Below, piece by piece: positions 26,399-35,301 of a stretch of 64,000 nucleotides of DNA. Source of the DNA: Brevundimonas diminuta 3F5N (GTDB lineage Bacteria > Pseudomonadota > Alphaproteobacteria > Caulobacterales > Caulobacteraceae); assembly GCF_900163625.1 (NCBI RefSeq), contig NZ_FUIE01000034.1, positions 17,475 through 81,474 of the forward strand, given 5' to 3'. A model generated the notes under the pieces. That model saw only the letters and a program-made list of their open reading frames with translations, had not been told where the DNA came from and did no database searches. Within the stretch, counting starts at the first letter, position 1. Every line of letters starts with the position of its first letter. The position numbers and the translations under genes were made by a program.

Positions 26399-27565
26399 AT
26401 GAAACTGAACCCTCCCCTTCTGGCCCTCGCGGCCGGCGCATTCGGTATCGGCGTAACCGAATTCGCGCCGATGGGCCTCTTGCCCGTCATGGCCGCTGAC
26501 CTTGGAGTCTCTATCCCTGCCGCCGGCCTGCTGATCAGCGCCTATGCGCTCGGAGTCATGCTGGGAGCGCCTTTGATGACGCTGACGACAGGCCGTTTGC
26601 CGCGTCGGACGCTGCTTATCGGCCTCGCGGCGATCTTCACGGTCGGCAACGCCCTATCGGCGGTCGCGGACGGCTACGGGATGCTGATGATCGCGCGGGT
26701 CATCACCTCGCTGAACCACGGGGCGTTCTTCGGCGTCGGCGCGATTGTAGCCGCCGGACTTGTGCCGCCCAATCGAAAGGCCGGCGCCGTAGCCGCCATG
26801 TTCATGGGGCTGACCATCGCCAACGTCGTGGGCGTTCCGCTCGCCACCTGGGCCGGAGACGTGATGGGTTGGCGGGCCAGTTTCTGGGGCATTGCCGCAA
26901 TCGGCGTCGCTGTCATGGCCGCCCTCGCACTGACGCTGCCGAAGACTCCCGCGCCTGCAGCTGGAAACATGCTCGCCGAACTGCGTGTTTTGGGGCGCGG
27001 CCCGGTTCTGGCGGCCCTGGCTCTGACGGTGATCGGCTCAAGCGCCATGTTCACTGTCTTCACCTACATCGCGCCTATCCTGCGCGAGCAAACCCAGGCG
27101 TCCCTCGGCTTCGTCACGGCCATGCTGGTCACCTATGGGCTGGGATTGACGGTCGGCAACTGGCTCGGCGGGAAGTTCGCTGACAGGTCGGTCGATCGGA
27201 CGTTGATCGTCACCCTTGCCTCCTTGTCCGTCGTGCTCGTCGCTTTTGCTGCGGCGATGCCGTTCGCCGGCCCGACCGCCGTCCTGATCTTTCTTTGGGG
27301 GATAGCCAGCTTCGCCCTAGTGCCGCCGCTTCAGGTACGCGTCATGACGGCAGCCGCCGACGCGCCGAACCTCGCCTCGGCGGTCAACATCGGCGCTTTC
27401 AACCTCGGCAACGCCATCGGCGCGGCCCTCGGCGGAGCGGTGATCGCCGGCGGGTTCGGCTATCCTGCGGTCTCATTGGCAGGCGCCGCCGCATCCAGCC
27501 TGGGCTTGGTGCTGGTCCTGATGATGTCCCGCAAGCGAAGGGCCGTCGCTATCGCTGCGGAGTGA
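26399..27565 (+). CDS. MFS transporter, DHA1 drug/sugar-efflux type
   Basis: A 388-residue protein with twelve predicted membrane helices. ATG 26399 gives MKLNPPLLALAAGAFGIGVTEF, a typical first helix for the arabinose-efflux-like (YdhP/AraJ) branch of DHA1. The loop 2-3 motif is GAPLMTLTTGRLPRR. A second in-frame codon at 26345 lies in the regulatory gap and would add a charged leader. It is divergent from the LysR gene, which probably controls it. The substrate cannot be read from sequence. Confidence 0.9.
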   Translation: MKLNPPLLALAAGAFGIGVTEFAPMGLLPVMAADLGVSIPAAGLLISAYALGVMLGAPLMTLTTGRLPRRTLLIGLAAIFTVGNALSAVADGYGMLMIARVITSLNHGAFFGVGAIVAAGLVPPNRKAGAVAAMFMGLTIANVVGVPLATWAGDVMGWRASFWGIAAIGVAVMAALALTLPKTPAPAAGNMLAELRVLGRGPVLAALALTVIGSSAMFTVFTYIAPILREQTQASLGFVTAMLVTYGLGLTVGNWLGGKFADRSVDRTLIVTLASLSVVLVAFAAAMPFAGPTAVLIFLWGIASFALVPPLQVRVMTAAADAPNLASAVNIGAFNLGNAIGAALGGAVIAGGFGYPAVSLAGAAASSLGLVLVLMMSRKRRAVAIAAE

Positions 27566-27574
27566 CCTGCGCGA

Positions 27575-27860
27575 CCGCCCAGCGCCAGCAGCACCTTGGG
27601 TGAGAGATGTCGGCGTGTTGGATAGACGGCGCTGACCGGCGGTTCGTCACGACGGCAGTCTGCCAGGACCGGCGCCAGACGGCCCTGGCGGATGTCTTCA
27701 CTCACCAGGAAGCCGCCCCGTTGAACCAGTCACAGCCCCGCCAGGGCGGCATCGCGCACGGCTTCGCTGTTGTTCAGCCTCAGAGACCCATGGACGCAGA
27801 CCTCTCGATCCTGGCCATTCACCCTGAAACGCCAGGAACAGCGCCCCAAATCCCGTCATC
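27575..27860 (-). pseudogene. Decayed LysR regulator, C-terminal fragment
   Basis: In one minus-strand frame this stretch reads WRFRVNGQDREVCVHG, then SLRLNNSEAVRDAALAGL, a stop (27730-27732), then LVQRGGFLVSEDIRQGRL and VSAVYPTRRHLSPKV. These are the ordered conserved blocks of the second half of LysR sensor domains, including the typical YPxRRHLSPKV end. There is no DNA-binding part, the C-terminus runs into MFS 3' sequence, and there is an internal stop, so the gene is dead. It is not a piece of the intact LysR gene at 25356, whose sequence differs. Confidence 0.75.
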
Positions 27861-27924
27861 GCCTCCCCCTTTCCTCTTTTGGCGTCCTGGCGACGCGGTT
27901 CCGCGAAGATGCCGCGGCCCAGGG

Positions 27925-30648
27925 TCAACCGGCGCCCATGACCGCTGCATAACGACGACGTTCGAAGGGCGGAGTTCGGGCTCCCTTCAAAGTCTCCAGA
28001 CGCGGCCGCAGGCGGTGCAGTTCGACCTGCTCGCCTTCCGCTCGAGCGATTTCAGCCAAAGCCAGATCCAGCATCACACCCCAGTCCGCGTCACCCACAA
28101 GGCCGGCTACCCGCGCACGATCGACTTGAATCAGAAGCTGTTTCGCCTCGGCGTACCGCCCGTCCAAGACCAGGCACTCGCCGAGGTAAAAGCGGATCAC
28201 ATGGGTCAGGGGATAGTCGTCGCCGAACCCCTCGCGAGAGGCCCGATAGGCCTGATCGAGGTGACGCAGGCCCTGGCGTCGCTCGTTGGCTCGACACAGG
28301 ACGGCGCCCAAGTCGTTAAGACCGACGAGCGTCTGGTGCGCATTCGGCCCTTGGCTGGTCTCGGCCCCCTTCCACACGGCTTCCGCCGCTCCAGCCGCCT
28401 CCGCATACCGGCCCAATGCAGTCAGGCCCTCGTAGCGGGTCGACTGAAGACCGAGGGTGTAGCGACTGTTCGGGCCGAACCGTTCGGTCATCGTCGGCAG
28501 CAGGGCGTCGGCTTCGACGAGCGCAGTTTCGAGGTCGCCGGTCATCAGCCTGGCCTGCGCCAGGTTCTGTCGCGCGATCAGCGTATTGGCGTGACCGACC
28601 CCCGAAATTCGGGTCCAGCCCGCCACCACCTCTTGCACCATCGGCAGAGCTTCGCCCGGCCGCCCCAAGCGCATCAGCACCATGGCCTGCTGCTGACGAA
28701 CCAGCAGAATGTCGCGCTCGGACAACCCAGCAGGACGGGTCTCAGCGATGGCCAAGGCCCGAGCGAAAGCGGTGCTGGAGGCGTCTAGGTCCTCGAAGAA
28801 GCCGATCACCGCCTCGGCCTGGGCGAGATGGAACCCCAGCATGCCCTTGTCGGCGGCGGAACCCAGACGACGACGCTCGGCGGCGGCAAGTGTCTTGGCC
28901 GCGGCCAGACCGCCCGGTTGAGCCGACAAGGCCTCGGCCCGGGCATGCAGCAGTCGGGCGCGCGCCGCCGCCGGCGAATCCTGCAACCCAGCCCGCTCAT
29001 ACGCCGCGGCGGCCAGGCGGAAAGATCGGCGCGCCTCATCGTACTGACCGCGCTGGACGAAGGCGGTGGCCAACGACAGGTGCAGGCCGGCCGCGACTTC
29101 GGGCTGCCGAGCGAAGCGGGCGTCGACGGTCGAGCGCGCGCGCAGCGCAGCGGCCGCCAGCGTCTCCTCCGCAGCTGAGCCGGACAGCGGGTTGGTCTGT
29201 CCGAGCAGGTCGTCCACCAGGAAGGCGTAGCTGGCCTCGGCCGCCGCCGTCTGGGCCCTGGCCTCGTTCCTCTGGTTGACCGCCACCAGAGCCGCCGTCG
29301 AGGTTGCGACAAGGCCGACGGCGCCTAAGCCGACAGCCAGCCGAATCCACGGGCGCCGGGCAGCGCGCGCTTCCTCACGACGGCGTTCCGCCTCGCGTCG
29401 CTCCGTCTCCGCCTCCGCCTCGGCTCGCGCCGTTCGCCGCTGTTCAAGCGTGCCGAGCCGTTCAGCCAGCAGCGCAGCGGACTCCAGCCGTCGGGTCTGG
29501 TCGCCGGCGGCCGCCAGGGCGATATCCTCGCGCAGGAGCGGATCATCCACCTCCCCTTCCCAGCCGGCGGCGAGCGGTCGGTCCAGATCGCCCACGGTCA
29601 TCTGATAAAGGATCAGCCCCAAGGCGTAGATGTCCGCGGCCATGCCCGGCGCGGCGCCCTGCGCCACCTCGGGCGCGCGATAGGCGGCGGTGTCGGAGCG
29701 GGTCGAGGCGTCATCCTCTCCTGGCGGAAAGCCGCCGCCCGAAATGCCGTGCAGGTCCAGCGCCGCCTGATCGACCAACCAGCCGCTGCCGAAGTCAGCA
29801 AGGCGGACAATGGGGGCGCCGCCCGGCCGCGTCTCGATCAAGACGTTGGCGGGCTTCAGATCCTTATGCAGCACCCCGGCGCTATGCGCGGCCGCCACGG
29901 CGCGCGCCAGATCGGCGACCACCGCGATCCGCTTCTCCAGCGACAACGCGCCGAGTCCCCCCTTCAGGGCTCCGGCCCAAGCGTGCATATCCTGCCCGGC
30001 GTCCGCCGCCTCGATGAAATAGGGCGCCGCCGTGAAGTTCCATTCCAAAACGTCGACACAGGGCCGCCGATCGCCCAGCACGTTACGCATCAGCCGGAAC
30101 AAGGCGACCTCGCGACGCAGACTGCGCAATCGGTCGGGCGCGTCAGCGAACTTGAAGATGCGCGTCTCTTCGACCTTCTGATGATGCGCTCGCCAGACGT
30201 CGCCGGCGCCGCTGTCGTCCAGGGCTTCTTGGAGGATCCACTGAGGGCGACCAGGAACCGGGTCCCCCGGAGCGAAGGCGAAGCGTGGGGCCAGCGGCGT
30301 CGACAACTGCTCGATCTCGACCGGGGCCCCCAAGCGGTAGCCGACGCGCGGCAGGGTCTGGACGATGTCCGCCCCCTGCTCGCTCAAGGCTCCGCGCAGC
30401 TTAGACACGGCCGTGGTCAGAGAAGCCTCCACCACGTGGATGCCAGGCCAGACAGCGTCGAGCAGCTCCGCCTTGGTGACTGCCTCGCCGGCGTTCAGCA
30501 ACAGCTCATGCAGAACTTGAAGCGGCTTGCCCTCCAACTCCACCGGCTGGCCGTTGACGGACAAGGTCCAGGCCGCCTCATCGAACACCGCGTTCGCGAA
30601 CCGCCATCTGCGCCGTCTCCGGCGCGGTCCGGAACCGCCCTCTGCCAT
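27925..30648 (-). CDS. Winged-helix / Ser-Thr protein kinase / TPR membrane protein
   Basis: A 907-residue multidomain protein. Residues about 15-108 form an OmpR/PhoB-type winged helix (KPLQVLHELLLNAGEAVTKAELL, ending LPRVGYRLG) of the CadC sort. Residues about 137-400 form a Hanks-type kinase: glycine loop DSGAGDVW (145-152), Lys166, catalytic loop HKDLKPANVL (Asp263), ADFGSG (Asp285) and YRAPE (323-327), so all catalytic residues are present. A charged Glu/Arg coiled stretch (400-432) and one membrane helix (433-457) follow, then about 430 residues of TPR-like helical repeats, probably periplasmic. GAGG precedes the ATG. It is divergent from the small membrane protein genes. Target proteins and DNA sites are unknown. 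Confidence 0.88.
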   Translation of the reverse strand: MAEGGSGPRRRRRRWRFANAVFDEAAWTLSVNGQPVELEGKPLQVLHELLLNAGEAVTKAELLDAVWPGIHVVEASLTTAVSKLRGALSEQGADIVQTLPRVGYRLGAPVEIEQLSTPLAPRFAFAPGDPVPGRPQWILQEALDDSGAGDVWRAHHQKVEETRIFKFADAPDRLRSLRREVALFRLMRNVLGDRRPCVDVLEWNFTAAPYFIEAADAGQDMHAWAGALKGGLGALSLEKRIAVVADLARAVAAAHSAGVLHKDLKPANVLIETRPGGAPIVRLADFGSGWLVDQAALDLHGISGGGFPPGEDDASTRSDTAAYRAPEVAQGAAPGMAADIYALGLILYQMTVGDLDRPLAAGWEGEVDDPLLREDIALAAAGDQTRRLESAALLAERLGTLEQRRTARAEAEAETERREAERRREEARAARRPWIRLAVGLGAVGLVATSTAALVAVNQRNEARAQTAAAEASYAFLVDDLLGQTNPLSGSAAEETLAAAALRARSTVDARFARQPEVAAGLHLSLATAFVQRGQYDEARRSFRLAAAAYERAGLQDSPAAARARLLHARAEALSAQPGGLAAAKTLAAAERRRLGSAADKGMLGFHLAQAEAVIGFFEDLDASSTAFARALAIAETRPAGLSERDILLVRQQQAMVLMRLGRPGEALPMVQEVVAGWTRISGVGHANTLIARQNLAQARLMTGDLETALVEADALLPTMTERFGPNSRYTLGLQSTRYEGLTALGRYAEAAGAAEAVWKGAETSQGPNAHQTLVGLNDLGAVLCRANERRQGLRHLDQAYRASREGFGDDYPLTHVIRFYLGECLVLDGRYAEAKQLLIQVDRARVAGLVGDADWGVMLDLALAEIARAEGEQVELHRLRPRLETLKGARTPPFERRRYAAVMGAG

Positions 30649-30838
30649 GAAGCCACCTCGAATGCAGTCTGCGATCTCGAAGCCTAAGGGAGCGCGGTCC
30701 GGGATGGCAACTCTCAGCGACCGCCGGCTGACGACTTAAGAACTTCTTTAGCTCGGCGTCAGGATTCCGCGGGACCGACCGGCCAGGCTGGCCTCCTGGA
30801 AGCGCGACAGGCGCGCTCCGTCACGGAGGCCGACAGGC

Positions 30839-31150
30839 ATGGAGAACCCGCTTTTCCCGAACCGGATCGAACGATCCGCCGCGCTGGGCGCGTTCAAGCG
30901 CGCCGGATCCACGGACCTGGACGTGCTGGCGTCCGTGAAGGCGTCGCTGATCCAGACGTCGAAAACGGCGGTCCGTGGCGGATGGGGGCTGATCATCTCA
31001 GGTGTCCTCGTCTGTCTGACCATCCTCGGCATCCCGGCGGGCATAGCCATGGCGCTGATGGGCTGGTGGGTGATTGGGCGCGCCCAGAAGAACATCCGTC
31101 TGGTCGACGACGTCCTGGTGGAGTTCACGGCGGCGCCGCAGCCGGCCTGA
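30839..31150 (+). CDS. Small membrane protein of unknown function
   Basis: A 103-residue protein with one long hydrophobic region at about residues 48-82 (GLIISGVLVCLTILGIPAGIAMALMGWWVIG), enough for one long or two short membrane helices, and short polar ends. CGGAGG precedes the ATG. It starts 190 bases from the divergent kinase gene and ends 28 bases before the next gene on the same strand. I do not recognise the family. Confidence 0.7.
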   Translation: MENPLFPNRIERSAALGAFKRAGSTDLDVLASVKASLIQTSKTAVRGGWGLIISGVLVCLTILGIPAGIAMALMGWWVIGRAQKNIRLVDDVLVEFTAAPQPA

Positions 31151-31178
31151 CGCCGCGTCCACGAACAGGAGGACGACC

Positions 31179-32093
31179 ATGAAGGGCAAGATTCTGGGTG
31201 TCCCCGCCGGCGAACTGGCCGGAGCCATCACAGGCGACGACGGCAAGCGTTACCGCTACGAGGCCGCCGATTGGCGCGGCGAACGACCCGCCTCGGTCGG
31301 GGCCGCCGTCGATTTCGACGTCGAAGGCGGGACCGCGCGCGACGTCTATCCAGCCATCGACGCCTTCACCGGCGCCGGTGCGGTCTCGGTCGAGGCCCTG
31401 GCCCGGTCGTCTGGGGGCGAGAAAATCATCGGCCTGTTCAAGGACGCGCTGGCGCAGCCCTTGGCGATCCTGGTTCTGATCGCCTTCTTCCTGCCGGCCC
31501 TGTCGTCGCCGGCGCTGACCGCTTCCCAACTGGAGCTGGACAAGGTCGCGACCGCCGCCGGGCTGAACCTGGAGCAGGTCGAGCACGGAAGACGTCGCCT
31601 GGCCGACCTGGAGCGCGACCTCGCTCGCTTCAGGATGGAGGCCGCGCAGAGCGGAGGCAGCGCTCCGGACAGCGTCTACGGCTACGGCAATGTCGGCGAT
31701 CGCATCGCATCGCTGGAAGAACAGCGCGCCGAGATTCGCAAAGGTCTGAGCGCGATCAGCTTCCTGAAGGCCGTGGACACCGCCCTCATTCTTCGCTTCT
31801 CCGCCGTCCTCGCTGCCTTGTGGCTGATCTGGCAGGCTTGGACTGGGGCGCCGCTGCGTCCGTGGGAGCTGGCCGCAGGGGCCGCCGCCCTGCTCGCGGG
31901 CGGCCTGACCTTCCTGCTGCGATCCGCGATCCTGGGCCTCTTCACGGCCGTGAACCCGCTTGGCGAGGCCGCCGCTTCCCAGGCGGAAACCCTCATCTCG
32001 GTCGAGATCGGGCCTTGGCTGCTGCTCATCGCGGGCGCGGGCCTGATCGCCTCGGGTCTGGGTCTAGTCCGCAATCCCCTTCGACGAACCTGA
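31179..32093 (+). CDS. Membrane protein with N-terminal OB/SH3-like domain and coiled coil
   Basis: A 304-residue protein. ATG 31179 follows AGGAGG. Residues 1-65 resemble a small beta-barrel of cold-shock/OB type (MKGKILG, then AGAITGDDGKRYRYE and VGAAVDFDVEGG), as seen at the N-terminus of other bacterial membrane proteins. A first membrane helix lies at about 92-110, a predicted coiled coil at about 115-185 (LEHGRRRLADLERDLARF-like heptads and LEEQRAEIRKGL), and three further helices at about 195-300. It follows the 103-residue membrane protein closely, so the two are probably co-transcribed. Function unknown. Confidence 0.75.
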   Translation: MKGKILGVPAGELAGAITGDDGKRYRYEAADWRGERPASVGAAVDFDVEGGTARDVYPAIDAFTGAGAVSVEALARSSGGEKIIGLFKDALAQPLAILVLIAFFLPALSSPALTASQLELDKVATAAGLNLEQVEHGRRRLADLERDLARFRMEAAQSGGSAPDSVYGYGNVGDRIASLEEQRAEIRKGLSAISFLKAVDTALILRFSAVLAALWLIWQAWTGAPLRPWELAAGAAALLAGGLTFLLRSAILGLFTAVNPLGEAAASQAETLISVEIGPWLLLIAGAGLIASGLGLVRNPLRRT

Positions 32094-32346
32094 CCTTTGG
32101 AGTAACCGCCATGCTCATCCGTTCGCCTCCCTTGCGGACCTCGTCTGTAGCGCCCCTGATCAGCCTTTGGCGGGGCCCTGACGAATATGCCTCTGAAGCA
32201 CCCGGCGTTCGGAGTTCCCGCCGCCGCGCAGACGAGCGCGTCCGCCGATGATCCCCGGACACAGACGCTGCCTGCGTCGATGGATAGTTGACAGCGACCG
32301 GACCGGCGAGGTGTCTTCGCTGTCATCCCGAATGGGAGATGGAGAC

Positions 32347-33777
32347 ATGTCCGCCCAAGCCGCGCCTTTCGCGCCGGAACTCAATCCCGTCTACCGCGAG
32401 GGCGTCACCGTCGGCGTACTCGCCGGTGACGCCCTCCGGTTCGCAGCGGACTTCCTGGATTCGATCGACGCCGGCGCCGCCGCACGCAAAAAACTGGCCG
32501 ACGACGCGCGGGTGTGCCGAGCCATGGCTGAAGCCGTCGCTCGCGCGCCCTTGCGCAACTCGTCCCAAGTCCTGGCTCCAACGGACCTGGGCGGTCGTTT
32601 CTTCACTCTGACGGAGCGCATGTGGCCTAACGCCGAGGTCGCCAGCTATCTCCTGGGTCATGCGGCGGAACTGATGCAGGCGCTCCCGGCGGTCAACGGC
32701 GCGTTGAAGAACCGGCTGCTTCTGGACGCCCAGCAGCTACGTCGCGTGCGGATGCTTCTGAACATCGCCCCCAACGCCCGGTTGGGCGCCCGCCTGACCG
32801 AACTCTTGCCCCTACTTCGGGCGCTCGAACGGCCGATCGAAGGGGAGAAACCTTTTCCTCCGATGTTGATCGACAGCGTGACCGCAGATCCAGTGTTCCA
32901 TGCGGCCGCCCAAGACGCCTACCGTATCGTGCTCGGCCGCGAACTCGACGATCTCCCCGGCATGGCCAGCGCAGTGTGGTCCGGCAAGCTGGCTCTCGCG
33001 TGGCTGCAGACGCACGACAGGGGTTGGCCGCTGACCGCGATCGAGATCGCGCGGCTTGTGGAGGCCGTGCGCTCCCCGAGCAAGCCGTGGAACCGGGCGC
33101 CCGGCGTCCCCGGCGACTGGACTGACCTGGAGCCTGAGGCGGCGGCCGAAGTCTTGAGCCTGATCGGCGCGCACCACCGGGTGGGTTCGGCGCGCGCCCC
33201 CTTCCCCCTAGCCGGCTTCTGCGATCGGGTTCGCACCCTGCCGCTACGCTGCCACGGCGGGATCATGTTGATCGAAACCCAAGGCCGGATCAGCGGCGGA
33301 GCGATTGGGATCGCCTCATTCGTGCTGACCGAGGACAAGGTTCTGGCCGTCGATGGCACGTCGATCTGGATCCACGACCTGAACGACGCCGTCGGCCCGC
33401 ACCTTCAGGACGAGGGTGCGCGGCTGGACTACATCCGACTCTTCATGAACTGCGTTCGCCATGAGGGGGAGCGGTTCCAGCCGGTGGAGTCCTTCGAAGA
33501 CCTGGCGGATCGGGCGACGGACGCCCACGCCCTGCGCGACCTCTGCGTGGGCCATGCCCGCGTCATCGAACCGGCCGGTTTCGACGCCGAGGGCCGCTGG
33601 TTGTTTCTGCTCGTCGTCTGCCACCACCAAGGCTTCTTCGCGACTGGCCTGGCCCTCACCCCGGACGGTCTGATCGAGATGATCGACGACAGGATGCTGA
33701 CCGACGATGTCCCCGTGCGGTCCGAACGCATGGACGGCCTCTTCGTCGTTCTGGAGCCGAAGGAAACGACCTCATGA
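32347..33777 (+). CDS. Unknown 476-residue protein coupled to a VirD4-like ATPase
   Basis: I do not recognise this protein. ATG 32347 is preceded by GGGAGATGGAGAC. The first 200 residues are mostly helical with many Leu/Ala/Arg; the C-terminal 200 (from about 285) look mixed alpha/beta, with strands such as GGIMLIETQG, VLAVDGTSIWIHDL and GRWLFLLVVCHHQG. There is no signal peptide or membrane helix, so it is probably cytoplasmic. Its stop overlaps the start of the ATPase gene (ATGA, 33774-33777), which ties the two functionally. It could be an adaptor or substrate receptor for the ATPase. Confidence 0.75.
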   Translation: MSAQAAPFAPELNPVYREGVTVGVLAGDALRFAADFLDSIDAGAAARKKLADDARVCRAMAEAVARAPLRNSSQVLAPTDLGGRFFTLTERMWPNAEVASYLLGHAAELMQALPAVNGALKNRLLLDAQQLRRVRMLLNIAPNARLGARLTELLPLLRALERPIEGEKPFPPMLIDSVTADPVFHAAAQDAYRIVLGRELDDLPGMASAVWSGKLALAWLQTHDRGWPLTAIEIARLVEAVRSPSKPWNRAPGVPGDWTDLEPEAAAEVLSLIGAHHRVGSARAPFPLAGFCDRVRTLPLRCHGGIMLIETQGRISGGAIGIASFVLTEDKVLAVDGTSIWIHDLNDAVGPHLQDEGARLDYIRLFMNCVRHEGERFQPVESFEDLADRATDAHALRDLCVGHARVIEPAGFDAEGRWLFLLVVCHHQGFFATGLALTPDGLIEMIDDRMLTDDVPVRSERMDGLFVVLEPKETTS

Positions 33778-35282
33778 CCTTGATCCCTGTGGACAGCGCC
33801 CTGGCCTTGCCCGACAGCGTCGACGAGCCTGGCCTGATCGTCGGCTGGTCGTTGGAACGCGAGCATCGACGTCGGCCGGTGGGTTTCAAGTTCGGAGCCG
33901 TTGCCGCCGCCGATCCAGCGACCGCCGTCGTCGCCCCGATTCTGATGGAACGCGAGGGGCATCTGATGACCATCGCGCCGACCGGCGCCGGCAAGGGCAC
34001 CGGCTGCATCGTACCTGCGTTGCTGCGCTTCGACGGGCCGGTCATCGTCGTCGATCCGAAGGGCGAGAACGCCCTGATGACCGAACGACGCCGGCGCGAA
34101 CTGGGACAGGAGGTCGCCATCCTCGATCCCATGGGCGTGACAGGCCTGCCCGCCGCCTCGCTCAATCCGCTCGACATCCTGGACCCGGAAAGCCCGACCT
34201 TCGTCGATGACGCGATGGCCATGGTCTCGGCTTTGGCCAATCCCGATGTCGAGACCGACGCCAGCGACGGCGGCTACTGGCGCGAACGCGGGGCGACCTT
34301 CGTGCTGGGCGTGGTGTTGCATGTCATGAGCGACCTGCCGCCAGCCAGTCGTTGCCTGGAAACCGTGCGGACCCTGGTCAACCAGGCCGTTGGAGAGATC
34401 GGCCTCTACAGCGCCGCAACCGAGCGCCAAGACGCCTCTAGCAGCCTGGCCGGCACCGTGTTGGCGGCGCTGGAGGCCTCGCGCAACGCCGAGGCGCGCA
34501 ACATCGGACGAATGCTGCGGATCGGCGCCGTTTCGACCTTGGGCGGCATTCTCTCCTTCTCCCAAAATCTCGTCGACATCGCACGCTCGGGCATGATCGC
34601 CCCCTCGTTGCGAACCACAAGCTTCGACCTCGGCGCGGTTCAGCGGGGCGAGCCGCTGTCGATCTATCTCGTGCTGCCGCCGCACATGCTCGAGAGCCAC
34701 GGCCGGTTGTTGCGCCTGTGGGTGCACACCCTGATGACCCTCATCTCGGGTCGCAGCGGTCGGCCGCCCAAGTCGACCCTGTTCATCCTCGACGAGGCGG
34801 CTCAACTCGGCGCTTTCGACGACCTGCGACGAGCCATCACCCTGATGCGCGGCTATGGCCTGCAGACTTGGAGCTTCTGGCAGGACCCCAGCCAGTTGCA
34901 GAACCTCTATCCACGGGACTGGCAGACCATGGTCAACAATTGCCGCGCCGTGCAGTGCTTCGGAGCGAACACCATGCTGGCGGCCGAGGCGATGGCCCGC
35001 CTGGTCGGCTTCGGCTCGCCCGAGCAGTTGCTGGACCTCGACGACGACGAGATCCTACTGCAGTTGTCCGGGGACATGCCGGTGATCGCCCGACTGCCGA
35101 ACTATCGTGCCGATCCGATGTTTGCGGGCCTGTACGACGTCAATCCCTTCCACGATCCGTCTCGCCCGGTTCAGAGATCAAAGCCGGTCCTGCGCGTGTT
35201 TGAGCGAGCGCCGCCGGTCATCGAACCCGACACGCCGGCGGAGCTCCTGGCGAAGCTCAGGGCCCTGTCGACGTCCGCATGA
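33774..35282 (+). CDS. Soluble VirD4/TraG-type coupling ATPase
   Basis: A 502-residue FtsK/HerA-superfamily ATPase of the TraG/VirD4 group. Walker A is APTGAGKGTG at residues 68-77 (Lys74), followed by the family motif VIVVDPKGEN (90-99). Walker B is TLFILDEAAQLG (335-346, Asp340/Glu341), and WSFWQDPSQLQNLY at 366-379 is the usual TraG motif 3. An all-alpha-domain-like region lies between about 145 and 260. Conjugative VirD4 proteins carry two N-terminal membrane helices; none is visible here, so it should be cytosolic. No relaxase or VirB-like gene occurs in the window. It is coupled to the unknown gene upstream. Confidence 0.87.
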   Translation: MTLIPVDSALALPDSVDEPGLIVGWSLEREHRRRPVGFKFGAVAAADPATAVVAPILMEREGHLMTIAPTGAGKGTGCIVPALLRFDGPVIVVDPKGENALMTERRRRELGQEVAILDPMGVTGLPAASLNPLDILDPESPTFVDDAMAMVSALANPDVETDASDGGYWRERGATFVLGVVLHVMSDLPPASRCLETVRTLVNQAVGEIGLYSAATERQDASSSLAGTVLAALEASRNAEARNIGRMLRIGAVSTLGGILSFSQNLVDIARSGMIAPSLRTTSFDLGAVQRGEPLSIYLVLPPHMLESHGRLLRLWVHTLMTLISGRSGRPPKSTLFILDEAAQLGAFDDLRRAITLMRGYGLQTWSFWQDPSQLQNLYPRDWQTMVNNCRAVQCFGANTMLAAEAMARLVGFGSPEQLLDLDDDEILLQLSGDMPVIARLPNYRADPMFAGLYDVNPFHDPSRPVQRSKPVLRVFERAPPVIEPDTPAELLAKLRALSTSA

Positions 35283-35301
35283 TCGCCTGGGGGCGCTGCT
35301 C

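Noticed and set aside
32111..32251. Short plus-strand frame of 46 codons between the OB-like membrane gene and the 476-residue gene
   Set aside because: A GGAG lies upstream, but the composition is Arg/Ser/Pro-rich like a non-coding frame and nothing matches a known small protein. The 253-base gap otherwise shows no feature.
33774..35282. Evidence for a conjugative element or ICE around the VirD4-like gene
   Set aside because: No relaxase, VirB/Trb gene, integrase, oriT-like repeat or attachment site is visible in the window, so a conjugation call is not supported.
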